DNA from: CBDHEY01 sp965262305
GTDB lineage: Bacteria; Pseudomonadota; Gammaproteobacteria; Pseudomonadales; Cellvibrionaceae
Direction of reading: 5' to 3'
DNA length: 64,000 bases
NCBI GenBank assembly: GCA_965262305.1
Contig: CBDHEY010000002.1
Coordinates: forward strand, 186,001-250,000
Part shown: one piece after another, positions 52,666 to 62,487 of the stretch
Layout of the letters: the number at the start of each line of letters is the position of its first letter
Numbering within the stretch: the stretch's first letter is position 1
Notes under the pieces: model-generated
The model's input: the letters and a program-made list of their open reading frames with translations, nothing else
Told to the model about the DNA's origin: nothing
Databases searched by the model: none
Translations under genes and position numbers: made by a program

Positions 52666-52956
52666 TGTCAAGCTGAAGTTGAGCTTTAAAACATGCTAAT
52701 GTTCAGCTTTAAATCAAGATGTATAAACAAAGATCACATGATAATTATTGCGTCTAAATGCTGGGCGAATAAATTCAGAAAAGGTATCATTGTTATTGTT
52801 TCTTATTTCAATTTTCATGTAATAGTATTTTCAACCTGGCGCTAATTTTCTGCGTTACTATTAAATTGCCAGCTAAACTTAGTCTTATTAATCGCGTAAT
52901 AACTCTTTAAAATTGAATTATTGAGTTTTGGCGTTCAAAACAACTTTTAGGGCACT

Positions 52957-55900
52957 ATGAAGACGAAAGAACTACTCGACAAGTTATACAAAGAGGTGAG
53001 CGAAGTCATTGTTCGCCGCCAGCATCCAGTGACGGGACTTTTACCCGCAAGCACAGCAGTGAATACTCATGGAGACTATACCGATGCATGGGTTAGAGAT
53101 AATGTTTACTCGATCATGTGTGTTTGGGCTTTATCGCTAGCATTTCGTCGACATGGTGATAAATTCCGCGCGGATGAACTCTCGCAATGCACAATAAAAT
53201 TGATGCGTGGCCTGTTACAGTCAATGATGCGTCAATCCGACAAAGTGGAGACGTTTAAAACCACATTTCATCCTCATGATGCTCTACATGCAAAATACGA
53301 CACGACAACCGGTTTGCCCGTAGTTGCTGATCATGCTTGGGGGCATTTACAAATTGATGCAACATCGCTTTATCTCTTAATGTTGGGACAGATGTCGGCA
53401 TCTGGATTGCGGATCGTTAAAACCTATAGCGAAGTGGATTTTGTTCAAAATTTAATCTATTACATAGGCAGTGCTTACCGAACTCCGGATTTTGGTATTT
53501 GGGAGCGCGGGAATAAAATTAATAATGGGAATACTGAGATTAATGCGAGTTCCGTCGGAATGGCTAAAGCTGCTCTTCAGGCACTCGATGGGTTTAATCT
53601 GTTTTCTCGAAGTGGTCCACCAAGAGCAATATTGCACACGGTACCTGATGCGATTTCTCATGCGCGAAATGTACTCGCATCTTTGTTACCTCGAGAATCT
53701 CTTTCTAAAGAAGTCGATAGTGCTCTGCTCAGTGTGATTGGCTTTCCTGCGTTTGCTGTGGGTGACCAAGAGTTAGTGACCAAAACTCGTGATGAAATAT
53801 TGAACAAGCTTGGTGGCGAATACGGTTGTAAACGATTCCTATGGGATGGTCACCAAACTGTTGTGGAGGAAAGTTCTCGAATCTATTACGAACGTTCAGA
53901 ACTTGCTAGTTTCGAAAATATTGAATCCGAATGGCCATTGTTTTTTACATACCTATATATTGCAGCTTTGTTTGATGACAATGATTCAACAGCCAAGTTT
54001 TATCGCGAAAAAATCGAATCCGTAATGGTCGAAAAAGATGGGTTTGGTTTGATTCCAGAATTGTATTACGTTCCTGAAGACGTTATTGAAGAAGAGCGAA
54101 AAAAACCGGGTAGTCAAAAGCGAGTACCTAATGACAACCTACCATTAGTCTGGGCGCAGAGTTTGTATCTTACCGGTGTTATGCTGGATGAGGGGTTAAT
54201 CTCAAGAGATGATCTTGATCCCCTGAAAATGCGTGCTCGTTCAACGCGATATGTTAAATCTCAGATAGCGTTGGTTGTCTTAGCTGAAAACGAAGAAATT
54301 AAGCAGTTGCTCGCTGAAAATGGTGTGATAGCCGAATCCATCGATGATATTAAACCGCTTGGAGTAATGTCTGCCCCTCATCTTCGTCAAGCGTATTCTC
54401 AAGTTGGTGCCAATGAAGCTTTGGGGTTAAGTGGAAGACCAAACCGACGCTTGCAAAGCCTGGCCACATCGCAAACTTATTCCCTTAATGATAGAAATTT
54501 TTTATGTTTATCTTGGTTGCAGAGTGAAACTGGTGATTATCGACTCAGGGATGCGCAGCTAGTCGCTGATTCTGTCGAACGAGAAATAGCTCAAATTCGC
54601 AAGCATTGGATTAACAATGAGGTCGCCGTTTTTACATTGATGCTTAATGGGGACCTTTGTCGTTCCCCAAAAGCTAAAGTGCTGTTTGATCGATTGCGAA
54701 GTTTGCAATTGCGTACAAGCAACGAGAATGTAGGATATGCCTCTGCGAATCTCGCTTTTAGAGCTTCTCGAGTGAATCATTTGCATGTACCTAACTTTTG
54801 CATTACGCCATTAGAAATGGAAAGCGCAAGGCGAGGCAAAGAGCTGCTAGAAATATTTAGTCAATCGACTAATCAATCCGTTATTCAGTTTTTAGCGTCT
54901 TACGGAAAAACCGACTTAGCAAGTTACAAAGCGTTAAACTCTCTGGTTGAAGCTGTAAATCCAGGAGATGTTTTAGTTGGAAGTGCGGAAGTTTTGGTAT
55001 TGAGTGATTTGTTAAAATCGGTCTATTGTGATGCGGAAAATCAAAATCATTGGCTCACTGCACGTTACTGTTTTATGCTGCTTGATTGCAATCATGAAGA
55101 CCTTGGTGATGCCCTAGTTGTTTTTAGTTCTCGCCATTTAGATGTTGCTGTGGGCTACGACAAAACTAGTGAGCGCGTCATTGATACGCCTATCCCCAAC
55201 GACGAAATTGCTAAAATAATAAAAGAAGTGGTGCGCTCTCCTATTGAGAATGCTTTGGCACAAGAGATGTTAGCTTTGATTGGTTCTTTAGCGAGATCTT
55301 CACCTAAGTTATTTGAAGGTATGCGCACTGTTCATCTTCATAATTTACTTAAATTGTGTGTGAAATCCGATAATCGCGCTTTAGAGCTGGATGAGATTGT
55401 TGAGCTTGGTCTTAAGTCACCTTCAGAGATTACGAATAAGGTCCACGAAATTCTCCTAGAACAGCGCAAAATTTATGATCAAGGTGTAAATTTTAACTTT
55501 TGCCAAAAAGATATTAACAGTGAACAGCTCTTCACTGCAAAGGCTCAGGCTTTTAATGCGATTGACACCGATTGGCTGGAATGGCGTTTGGCTCGAGGTT
55601 TAATACCCAGATTCGAGAGCTCTTTTTTAAAAGATATTTGGCAAAGCTTAGGTCATACCAAACGGCTCGTATTTGGTGATATTGGAGAGCAAGATTGTGC
55701 GATTGACACGGCGTTAACTCAAAGTTCTATGACGCCGGGTGAAGAAAGTTTTGCCAGATACATCGATCAACTGGTACAGCAGTTACATCCTGCGTTTTAC
55801 AAGAGCGCTATAGTTGAAACGCTATATGCCTATACCCAATTTTGCAAAGATAACCCAGATGTTAAATTTGCGAATAGCATAGTTTTAGGCGAGGTTTTGG

Positions 55901-56037
55901 AAGCTGCTGCAGAGGATTATGTGAAAGAGAATAAAATTAAACTTAACTCCGATCGTGAGATTGATTTTTTCTTAGAGCAATCACCGTATGTACTTCAGGA
56001 ATATGTCGGCAGCGTTTTAAAAACACTTGTGACTTAA
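52957..56037 (+). CDS. Phosphorylase-kinase-alpha-like GH15-type protein
   Basis: A 1026-residue cytoplasmic protein related to the GH15-like N-terminal region of eukaryotic phosphorylase kinase alpha/beta subunits. The signature is HPVTGLLPASTAVNTHGDYTDAWVRDNVYSIMCVWALSLAF, with HAKYDTTTGLPVVADHAWGHLQIDATSLYLLML and FGIWERGNKINNGNTEINASSVGMAKAAL, the substrate-pocket segments of glucoamylase-like (alpha/alpha)6 barrels. No signal peptide is seen. The last 450 residues are helical with no motif I know. Whether it is a glucoamylase or a regulator is unknown. It stands alone on the plus strand with no glycogen gene nearby. Confidence 0.85.
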   Translation: MKTKELLDKLYKEVSEVIVRRQHPVTGLLPASTAVNTHGDYTDAWVRDNVYSIMCVWALSLAFRRHGDKFRADELSQCTIKLMRGLLQSMMRQSDKVETFKTTFHPHDALHAKYDTTTGLPVVADHAWGHLQIDATSLYLLMLGQMSASGLRIVKTYSEVDFVQNLIYYIGSAYRTPDFGIWERGNKINNGNTEINASSVGMAKAALQALDGFNLFSRSGPPRAILHTVPDAISHARNVLASLLPRESLSKEVDSALLSVIGFPAFAVGDQELVTKTRDEILNKLGGEYGCKRFLWDGHQTVVEESSRIYYERSELASFENIESEWPLFFTYLYIAALFDDNDSTAKFYREKIESVMVEKDGFGLIPELYYVPEDVIEEERKKPGSQKRVPNDNLPLVWAQSLYLTGVMLDEGLISRDDLDPLKMRARSTRYVKSQIALVVLAENEEIKQLLAENGVIAESIDDIKPLGVMSAPHLRQAYSQVGANEALGLSGRPNRRLQSLATSQTYSLNDRNFLCLSWLQSETGDYRLRDAQLVADSVEREIAQIRKHWINNEVAVFTLMLNGDLCRSPKAKVLFDRLRSLQLRTSNENVGYASANLAFRASRVNHLHVPNFCITPLEMESARRGKELLEIFSQSTNQSVIQFLASYGKTDLASYKALNSLVEAVNPGDVLVGSAEVLVLSDLLKSVYCDAENQNHWLTARYCFMLLDCNHEDLGDALVVFSSRHLDVAVGYDKTSERVIDTPIPNDEIAKIIKEVVRSPIENALAQEMLALIGSLARSSPKLFEGMRTVHLHNLLKLCVKSDNRALELDEIVELGLKSPSEITNKVHEILLEQRKIYDQGVNFNFCQKDINSEQLFTAKAQAFNAIDTDWLEWRLARGLIPRFESSFLKDIWQSLGHTKRLVFGDIGEQDCAIDTALTQSSMTPGEESFARYIDQLVQQLHPAFYKSAIVETLYAYTQFCKDNPDVKFANSIVLGEVLEAAAEDYVKENKIKLNSDREIDFFLEQSPYVLQEYVGSVLKTLVT

Positions 56038-56122
56038 CTTATTTGATAAAGTAACACTGCGCGGCATAGTTTTTTAACTTTAATCTCGTGTATGATATGG
56101 AAAATTGATCAGGGAGTTTCAG

Positions 56123-56707
56123 ATGCATATTGTCAATCCAATGAAGAAGCGTAATTCACGTATAATTTTCTTCGGAGTCTATTTTTTTGCCCAGAATGTT
56201 TTAGCTGAAAAGCCCGAGTTTGTCGGAAAGGTTCCAGGTAATGTTGAATCGAAAGAAAAGATTGCGGTAGAACAAAAAATAGATCCTTCTTCTGGGGCTA
56301 ATATGGCAAACGAAACCATGGATCAGTCCAAGCTTGAAGAAATAGTCAAAGTTTTAGCGCAAGAGTCAAAAGGCGAGAAAGGAGTCGTGGAATTTAAATA
56401 CAGTAATGTACCAATGTATTTGATCTCCGACGCAGCTTATGACCGAATGCGAATTATTGCTCCCATTGTTCAATATGAAAAAATGTCTAGAGAGCAAATA
56501 GACTTGGTGATGGAGGCCAATTTTCATAAGGCTCTAGATGCGCGATATGCGGTAAGTGATGGTGTGCTTTATGCGGTTTTTATTCACCCGTTAGGATCGC
56601 TAGATGTATCGCAAATAGAGTCAGCAGTATATCAAGTAGCTAACTTAGCGTTGTCATTTGGTTCGGCTTATACAAGCGGTTCAATATCCTATGGTGGTCG
56701 TCCATAA
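56123..56707 (+). CDS. Uncharacterised exported protein
   Basis: A 194-residue protein with a basic start, a hydrophobic stretch and a likely cleavage after NVLA (mature EKPEFVGKVPG). A linker of polar residues is followed by a domain (about 80-194) with MYLISDAAYDRMRIIAPIVQYEKMSREQIDLVMEANFHKALDARYAVSDGVLYAVFIHPLG. This looks like a small alpha/beta domain and may bind a partner; I know no family. ATG 56123 is preferred over the open frame start at 56105 because AGGGAG lies seven bases ahead. It follows the GH15-like gene by 85 bases. Confidence 0.75.
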   Translation: MHIVNPMKKRNSRIIFFGVYFFAQNVLAEKPEFVGKVPGNVESKEKIAVEQKIDPSSGANMANETMDQSKLEEIVKVLAQESKGEKGVVEFKYSNVPMYLISDAAYDRMRIIAPIVQYEKMSREQIDLVMEANFHKALDARYAVSDGVLYAVFIHPLGSLDVSQIESAVYQVANLALSFGSAYTSGSISYGGRP

Positions 56708-57176
56708 TATTGTCATAACCTTGCATTATAGTTAACTTGTTAATTTCTTGGATGGCCCAGATTTAAATACTTTATCGCTTAGCTAATTCGCACTTTAAAA
56801 TTTCATGTTGTGTGAAGAATTTACAATTCCCCCGCCTAGATCGCTTAAATATTCTTATTTAAATTGTGGATAATACGTTAGTGGTTTAGATCTATTTGAT
56901 TTCTCTAGACGTGTATTGTTGTCTATTTGTTCATCGAGTAACATTTAAGACTAAATGCAAAACAAAAAAAGCAGGTGAATGTGAGATATAATGCCGCTAT
57001 ACCCACGGTTTTGATTTATAATTTGGCAGGAAAATTGATAAAGCGCAGTATTTTCTTTGTAATTACAAATCTCTGTCTTTTTACTTTGGTAGCCTGATTC
57101 CTCTTGCGGCATCTTTTGCGCGAAATTCTTGTGGTTGATTTTTAATTTTTGTGTGATATTTAAACAGGTTTAACAT
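56708..57176. other. Long leader/intergenic region before the acyl-AMP ligase gene
   Basis: This 469-base stretch has no supportable gene. A TATAAT hexamer lies at 56987-56992, about 190 bases before the ligase start, but no good -35 partner is seen. A weak ribosome site (AGG) lies before 57177. The length leaves room for regulation. Confidence 0.5.
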
Positions 57177-60100
57177 ATGGAAACACTAGGTGCTTCGGCC
57201 GAAATTGCAACTTTATCGACTGAGTCCTTTCTCGTTCCCACCGATATTTCTGAATTTCGCTCAATTCCAGGTATTCTGGATGCGGTTGTCACATCTAAAA
57301 ATATTGGCAATCAGGATGTTAAAGTCGCCTATATTGTTGCCTCTCAAGTATTAAAAGATGATCAAGTAAAGCTTGATGGCCTTGTCGACGAATGGGTCCA
57401 GGTTTCATCCTTACCAATTGATGAGAATGGAAAGCCAGACTTGCGCACTCTCAATGAATTGGTAATTCCGAGCAAAGCGGTTATAGCCGAGCTTAAAGGG
57501 CTTATTGAAGCCAAAGATGCAGTAAACGAAGTCATTGAAGTTGTTGTTCCAAATAAGTCTGAGCTTCCTCGATATCATGTATATGACTTAGCCTCATCTA
57601 AAACCTACAAAGCTGTTGTAGAAGACGCTGAAGCTGAGGAGCAAGCGATTGTTTCGACAGCTCCGCTAGACTTGCCACAAGCGTTGATTGAAAGCTCAGT
57701 GACAGAGGAGCAATTGTCCACTCCGGTTTCTCTTGTCGAAAGCTTGCAAAATGCTGCAGAAAAGTATCAAGGAGAAAACTTTCTTTATCTGGGGGCGGAA
57801 AGCGTTGAAAAGCAAAGCTTCTCCGAGCTGTTAGATGGCGCTACTCGAATTGCCTCTGGGTTAGCGAATAACGGGGCGCAAAGACGACAGCATGTGATCA
57901 TTCATATGGCCGACATCAAGCAAACGTTGACGGCCTTTTGGGGTGCTTTAGTCGCCGAATGTATCCCAGTGATCACGTCTGTGCCACCTGTTTATTCAGC
58001 AGAGTCGAATGAAGTTGTCAAACTTAAAAATACTTGGCAGCTGCTCAATACTCCCTTCGTTCTTGTTGACCAAGAGGTTGGTGGCAAGCTGGAATCTTTA
58101 AACCTATTTGAATCTAGTGGTGGCCAAACTGTTTTACCGGTTGAATTGCTTTTAGATTTCGCTCCTTTGCAAATTGACAGTAATTTTAGCGTTGATCCTG
58201 ATGATGTGGCATTTATCTGTTTGAGTTCTGGCAGTACCGGAATTCCAAAATGCATTCAGATGACCCATAGAAATGTTATTACTCGAGCAAGAGGGGCAAA
58301 CCGTTTATTTCAATCAACTCCTGAGGACGTTATTCTTAACTGGCTTCCTTTTGATCACATAGGAAGTATATCCGATTGGCATATCCGTTGTATTGATCTC
58401 GGGTGCACTATGGTGTATTGCGATAAAGATCGTGTGCTAACTGATCCTCTGGAGTGGATTAGCACAATGAACCACTATCGAATTAGTCACACCTGGGCGC
58501 CCAATTTCGCTTATGCCAGCGTTAATTCCGTTCTGAGGAAAAACAAGTATGGTCATGATTGGGACCTTTCATGCGTCAAGATATTTTTAACCGCAGCTGA
58601 ATCCGTTTCTGGTGATACAACAAATGAATTTTTAACGCTTTTGGCGCCTTATGGGTTAGCACGAAATTCTGTAAGACCTGCGTTTGGAATGGCGGAAATG
58701 GGTTCTGGGGTGACCTATGCAGTTGTAGAAGAAGGTGAGAGTTTAAAAGAGGTTTTCGTCGATCGAGACTCATTAAAGGGGCAACTAAAGTTTGTTGGTC
58801 ATCGCCACCCAAGTGCTGTTCCAATTACGAGTTTGGGTCCGCTAATCGGTGGCATGTCAATGCGGATTGTCGATGATCAAAATCATGTACTGCCCGAGTC
58901 CACCGTTGGTAAATTACATATGAAAGGGTTGGCGGTAACGCCAGGGTATTATAAAAACGAAGATGCTAACAAAGTTTTTTTAGATGATGGGTGGATGGAT
59001 ACTGGAGATAAGGGATTTATTATCGATGGCGAATTGTATCTAAGTGGCCGTACTAAAGATACATTGGTTTTAAATGGTGCAAACTACCTTCCTATAGAAA
59101 TAGAAAAAGCAACGGAATCACTTCCTGGTGTAGTCGTATCTTTTACCGCTGCTACTGCAGTTAAACCGGTGGGGGATGCCCGTGAAAGCTTAGCCTTGTT
59201 CTTTTCGCCAGAGTCTTGGAATGAACTGGATATAGTGCAAACACTTAAAGCCATTAGAGAAAAAGTCGCGCAATCAATTGGTATTTCTCCCAATTACCTT
59301 ATTCCTCTCGAAAAAGAAAGAATTCCTAAAACGGCAATAGGAAAAATTCAACGCTCTAAGTTAGTGTCAATGTTGGAAGCAGGTGAGTTTCTTCAAGAGA
59401 TAATCCACGTTGATCATATTCTAAAAAATGAACGTACTCTGCCGGACTGGTTTGTAAAATGGGATTGGGTTGAAAAGAATTGGTTTGGTTTGATCCATCA
59501 GGAAAATGTTAATTTTGTTTGCATTCTAGCGCAGGGTCAAATTCTCCCAGATTCTATTCGGCAGATGTTTGATAGAACTCTGGTGTCCTATTTTTTGCTG
59601 ACAGATGGTTCCGTTGAGGATACTTTACCTGCTCATTTTTTTCGCGCAGACCTTAATTCGCAAGAAGAAATTGAAGCGGTTTTAAGAAAAGTATATTCGG
59701 AAGCGGGTGAAAAATCGTTATGCTTACTTGATCTTACATTTTTTTCTTCTGAATCATTTGATCTAGAGGATTTAATTTTTCGATCGAAAAATTTAGCTGT
59801 TGCGATACAAAAGCTGAGCGAAGATGATTGCGTCGATAGTTTTCGTTTTGTGTTTCCTGAAAAATACGATTCTGCCCCTTTATTTGATTTCTCCGTAGGA
59901 AGTTTTTATCGATCGGCGATGAGTGATTTAAGTATCGATAAAAAAATGATTTGTGTCACTTTTTCAGAGCAGCAATGTTCAAACCAAATTGCGGAGCTTT
60001 TGTTTTTAGAAATTTCTTCACACAGTATCGAGGAAGAAATTGCTTTAATTGAACGTAATGAAAACGCTCGAAGAATTGTTAAACATTTGCGACCATACAG

Positions 60101-62108
60101 GTTTTCTCTACAAGAGCCAGATCAAGTAGTTTTTTCTCCACAAAGTCTTGTCGTGATATTGGGGGGATTTGGTGGTGTTGGCTTCGAGTTGTCACAGACG
60201 CTGTTACGAGATTTTGATGTCAGCTTAAGAGTAGTTGGTCGAACATCCTTGGATGCTCCAGGTGAAAAAGGAGCGAGAGTTAATGGGATGTTAAATGAGC
60301 TAAAAACTCTTGGCGATATTGAATATTTTTCTGGCGACATAGCGGATGTCGATGGACTAAGTCAAATCGTAAGTCATTGTGAATCAGAAGCGTCACAGGC
60401 ATTAAATGCAATTTTTCACCTAGCAGGTGTGGTTAATGAAACGCCTATTGCCGAGCAAGATAAGGAAAGTTTGAAGGTTTCATTGCACGCTAAAGTCCAT
60501 GGTGCCTTAGCGGTTGATCACTTGCTTCGGTCGCGGCCTGCGACGAGAGCTATTTTCTTTTCTTCGACGTTAAGTATGTTGCCTTCGAGTATAGCGCCAG
60601 CATATTCAGCTGCTAATCGATTCTTAGATGACTTGAGCTTACAGCAGCGTCATGCAGGTTTAAATAGCTACTCGATTGCTTGGAGTGCATGGAAAGGTTT
60701 GGGGATGAGTTCCGAAGTGGATTCGGATAATGGTCTTAAGGCTCAGGGTCTTTATGGCGTTACGCCGAGTTTTGGCATGTTGTCACTGAATTTAATTTTG
60801 AGTAATCCTAGCGAAAATGTAATGGTAGGTGTTTCTCGTGATTCAAATATCTTATCTTCATTGAATTCAGATGAAGTTAAAAATATAAAAAGTTTTGGCT
60901 TTGGAGTCCAAAATTCACAGCACAAAAAAGTTACACCGAGTCGAATCGATATTAGTGAAATAGTAAAGACAGATGAAGATTTTAGCGGTGTTAAAATCGT
61001 TGAGTATGATCAGTTCCCGCGGGATGAAAACGATCAAATAGATCAAGCCAAAATTCGGCATCATCTTATCAGTCAGGGTGGTGATGAATTAGTAAAGCCG
61101 CAATCTAAAATTGAAATCACACTATTCAAGATTTGGTCGGAAATATTAAAGATAGATGAATTTGGTGTAACAGATAATTTCTTTGCTTTGGGCGGTCAAT
61201 CTCTCGCTGCAGCGAAACTTATTAGTGAAATAAACCGCGAATGTACAGCCGATTTTCCTGTTAGCTTTGTATTCGAAGCCTCGACTATTCGAGAACAAGC
61301 AGAGCTTATTGAGTCTGATGACTTTGAAGATGCGATTGAAATTATTCCTCTTCAACCAGAAGGAAAGGAAAATCCCATATTTTGTTTGTGCGGTGTTGAA
61401 CTTTATTCGGAAATAGCCGCTAATTTTGCCGATGATATTCCTGTATACGGTGCTTATTTGCCCATTGAAGGTCGTTTAGTTAAGAGTGAGCAAGGCGCAA
61501 CGAAGTTGTATGTTAAGGAAATGGCTGAAGAGTACATTACCGCGATTAAACAAATCCAAGTTAAAGGACCATACCGTCTATTGGGAGTGTCTTTTGGGAG
61601 TGTTATTGCATTCGAAGCCGCAAAACAGTTAGAAGCGGCTGGTGAGTCAGTCGAACTAGTAGTTTCAATCGATTTCGTATTACCTGAGCCCGGCATTAAT
61701 CGAGGTCTACCGTTGACTCCTAGGAAACTTAAGTTCAAAGGTAAGCACTGGCGAAGCAAACTAATTAGAAAATGGAATAGTTCAATTCGCTCTATTCCCA
61801 ACATTGGGCCAAAGATAATCAAAAAAACGGGCCCCACCAAAGTGAACTTAGCGTATCAAAGCGCCTGGGAGCGTTATCAAAAAGAAATAAAAGCTTGGCA
61901 GCACCCAGAGAAATTTATAGTGTTTCGTGCCTCTAATGAGCCTAGAGGTTATGGATATAGTAATGGGTTAGATTGTGGTTGGTCTCAATATATTGGAGGT
62001 ATGCCTGAATCTCATATGATTGAAGGTTCGCACTTAGGGATTTTACGTGAAGATGGCGCGAAAGAAATTGTAAAAATAATTCGAAAAAAATTAATGCTAA
62101 ATCATTAA
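57177..62108 (+). CDS. Acyl-AMP ligase / ketoreductase / carrier / thioesterase multidomain protein
   Basis: A 1643-residue megasynthase-like protein. Residues about 5-110 look like a detached C-terminal ligase subdomain, ending in an A10-like motif (LPIDENGKPDLRTL). Residues about 190-740 are an acyl-AMP ligase of the FAAL/adenylation kind: SSGSTGIPKCIQMTHRN near 348, WLPFDHIGSI, GMAEMGSGVTY, TGDKGF, and the A10-like IPKTAIGKIQRSKL. Residues about 985-1200 are a ketoreductase (ILGGFGGVGFELSQ; Ser1130, Tyr1143, Asn1147). A carrier domain has Ser1342 in LGGQSLAAAKL. A thioesterase has GVSFGS with Ser1472. Ketosynthase, acyltransferase and condensation domains are absent. It would load an acid, perhaps reduce it, and release it; the substrate is unknown. 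Confidence 0.92.
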   Translation: METLGASAEIATLSTESFLVPTDISEFRSIPGILDAVVTSKNIGNQDVKVAYIVASQVLKDDQVKLDGLVDEWVQVSSLPIDENGKPDLRTLNELVIPSKAVIAELKGLIEAKDAVNEVIEVVVPNKSELPRYHVYDLASSKTYKAVVEDAEAEEQAIVSTAPLDLPQALIESSVTEEQLSTPVSLVESLQNAAEKYQGENFLYLGAESVEKQSFSELLDGATRIASGLANNGAQRRQHVIIHMADIKQTLTAFWGALVAECIPVITSVPPVYSAESNEVVKLKNTWQLLNTPFVLVDQEVGGKLESLNLFESSGGQTVLPVELLLDFAPLQIDSNFSVDPDDVAFICLSSGSTGIPKCIQMTHRNVITRARGANRLFQSTPEDVILNWLPFDHIGSISDWHIRCIDLGCTMVYCDKDRVLTDPLEWISTMNHYRISHTWAPNFAYASVNSVLRKNKYGHDWDLSCVKIFLTAAESVSGDTTNEFLTLLAPYGLARNSVRPAFGMAEMGSGVTYAVVEEGESLKEVFVDRDSLKGQLKFVGHRHPSAVPITSLGPLIGGMSMRIVDDQNHVLPESTVGKLHMKGLAVTPGYYKNEDANKVFLDDGWMDTGDKGFIIDGELYLSGRTKDTLVLNGANYLPIEIEKATESLPGVVVSFTAATAVKPVGDARESLALFFSPESWNELDIVQTLKAIREKVAQSIGISPNYLIPLEKERIPKTAIGKIQRSKLVSMLEAGEFLQEIIHVDHILKNERTLPDWFVKWDWVEKNWFGLIHQENVNFVCILAQGQILPDSIRQMFDRTLVSYFLLTDGSVEDTLPAHFFRADLNSQEEIEAVLRKVYSEAGEKSLCLLDLTFFSSESFDLEDLIFRSKNLAVAIQKLSEDDCVDSFRFVFPEKYDSAPLFDFSVGSFYRSAMSDLSIDKKMICVTFSEQQCSNQIAELLFLEISSHSIEEEIALIERNENARRIVKHLRPYRFSLQEPDQVVFSPQSLVVILGGFGGVGFELSQTLLRDFDVSLRVVGRTSLDAPGEKGARVNGMLNELKTLGDIEYFSGDIADVDGLSQIVSHCESEASQALNAIFHLAGVVNETPIAEQDKESLKVSLHAKVHGALAVDHLLRSRPATRAIFFSSTLSMLPSSIAPAYSAANRFLDDLSLQQRHAGLNSYSIAWSAWKGLGMSSEVDSDNGLKAQGLYGVTPSFGMLSLNLILSNPSENVMVGVSRDSNILSSLNSDEVKNIKSFGFGVQNSQHKKVTPSRIDISEIVKTDEDFSGVKIVEYDQFPRDENDQIDQAKIRHHLISQGGDELVKPQSKIEITLFKIWSEILKIDEFGVTDNFFALGGQSLAAAKLISEINRECTADFPVSFVFEASTIREQAELIESDDFEDAIEIIPLQPEGKENPIFCLCGVELYSEIAANFADDIPVYGAYLPIEGRLVKSEQGATKLYVKEMAEEYITAIKQIQVKGPYRLLGVSFGSVIAFEAAKQLEAAGESVELVVSIDFVLPEPGINRGLPLTPRKLKFKGKHWRSKLIRKWNSSIRSIPNIGPKIIKKTGPTKVNLAYQSAWERYQKEIKAWQHPEKFIVFRASNEPRGYGYSNGLDCGWSQYIGGMPESHMIEGSHLGILREDGAKEIVKIIRKKLMLNH

Positions 62109-62487
62109 TCTAAAAGCCTGTAAATCCTGATTTAGTATTTTTGCTTTAGAGATATTCTGGTTTGGCCGTTTAAATTGGTTTAAAAGGATGGTCATCTGCT
62201 TAAGATAAATAATAAAAAAGTAGTAGATTTGACCTTTGGTTTTGAAGGTAATATTCCCTAACTTTTAGTGAACTAAGTCATCGCGTTTTTCAACAAGTTT
62301 CAATTATAATGTTACGCCTGAAATGCGCGTCAGCTTTGAATCATTTAATTGAAATATAATTATTAGCTTGCTCAGCTCATTTCAGTATTTATCGCAGCAA
62401 AATTTGTTTTTCTATCGAGAGATGGCGATAAACAAAATTGCAAAATTTAAATTACTTAATCCACTTTTGCTTAGAAGGATCTAAACG
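62109..62487. other. Intergenic region before the autotransporter gene
   Basis: No gene is supported in 379 bases. TATAAT at 62305-62310 is a possible -10 element, lacking a convincing -35. An AAGGAT ribosome site lies just before the autotransporter ATG. Confidence 0.5.

Noticed and set aside
57021..57040. Sigma-54-like promoter (TGGCAG...TTGAT) before the megasynthase gene
   Set aside because: The -12 element reads GA rather than GC, so it misses an almost invariant base.
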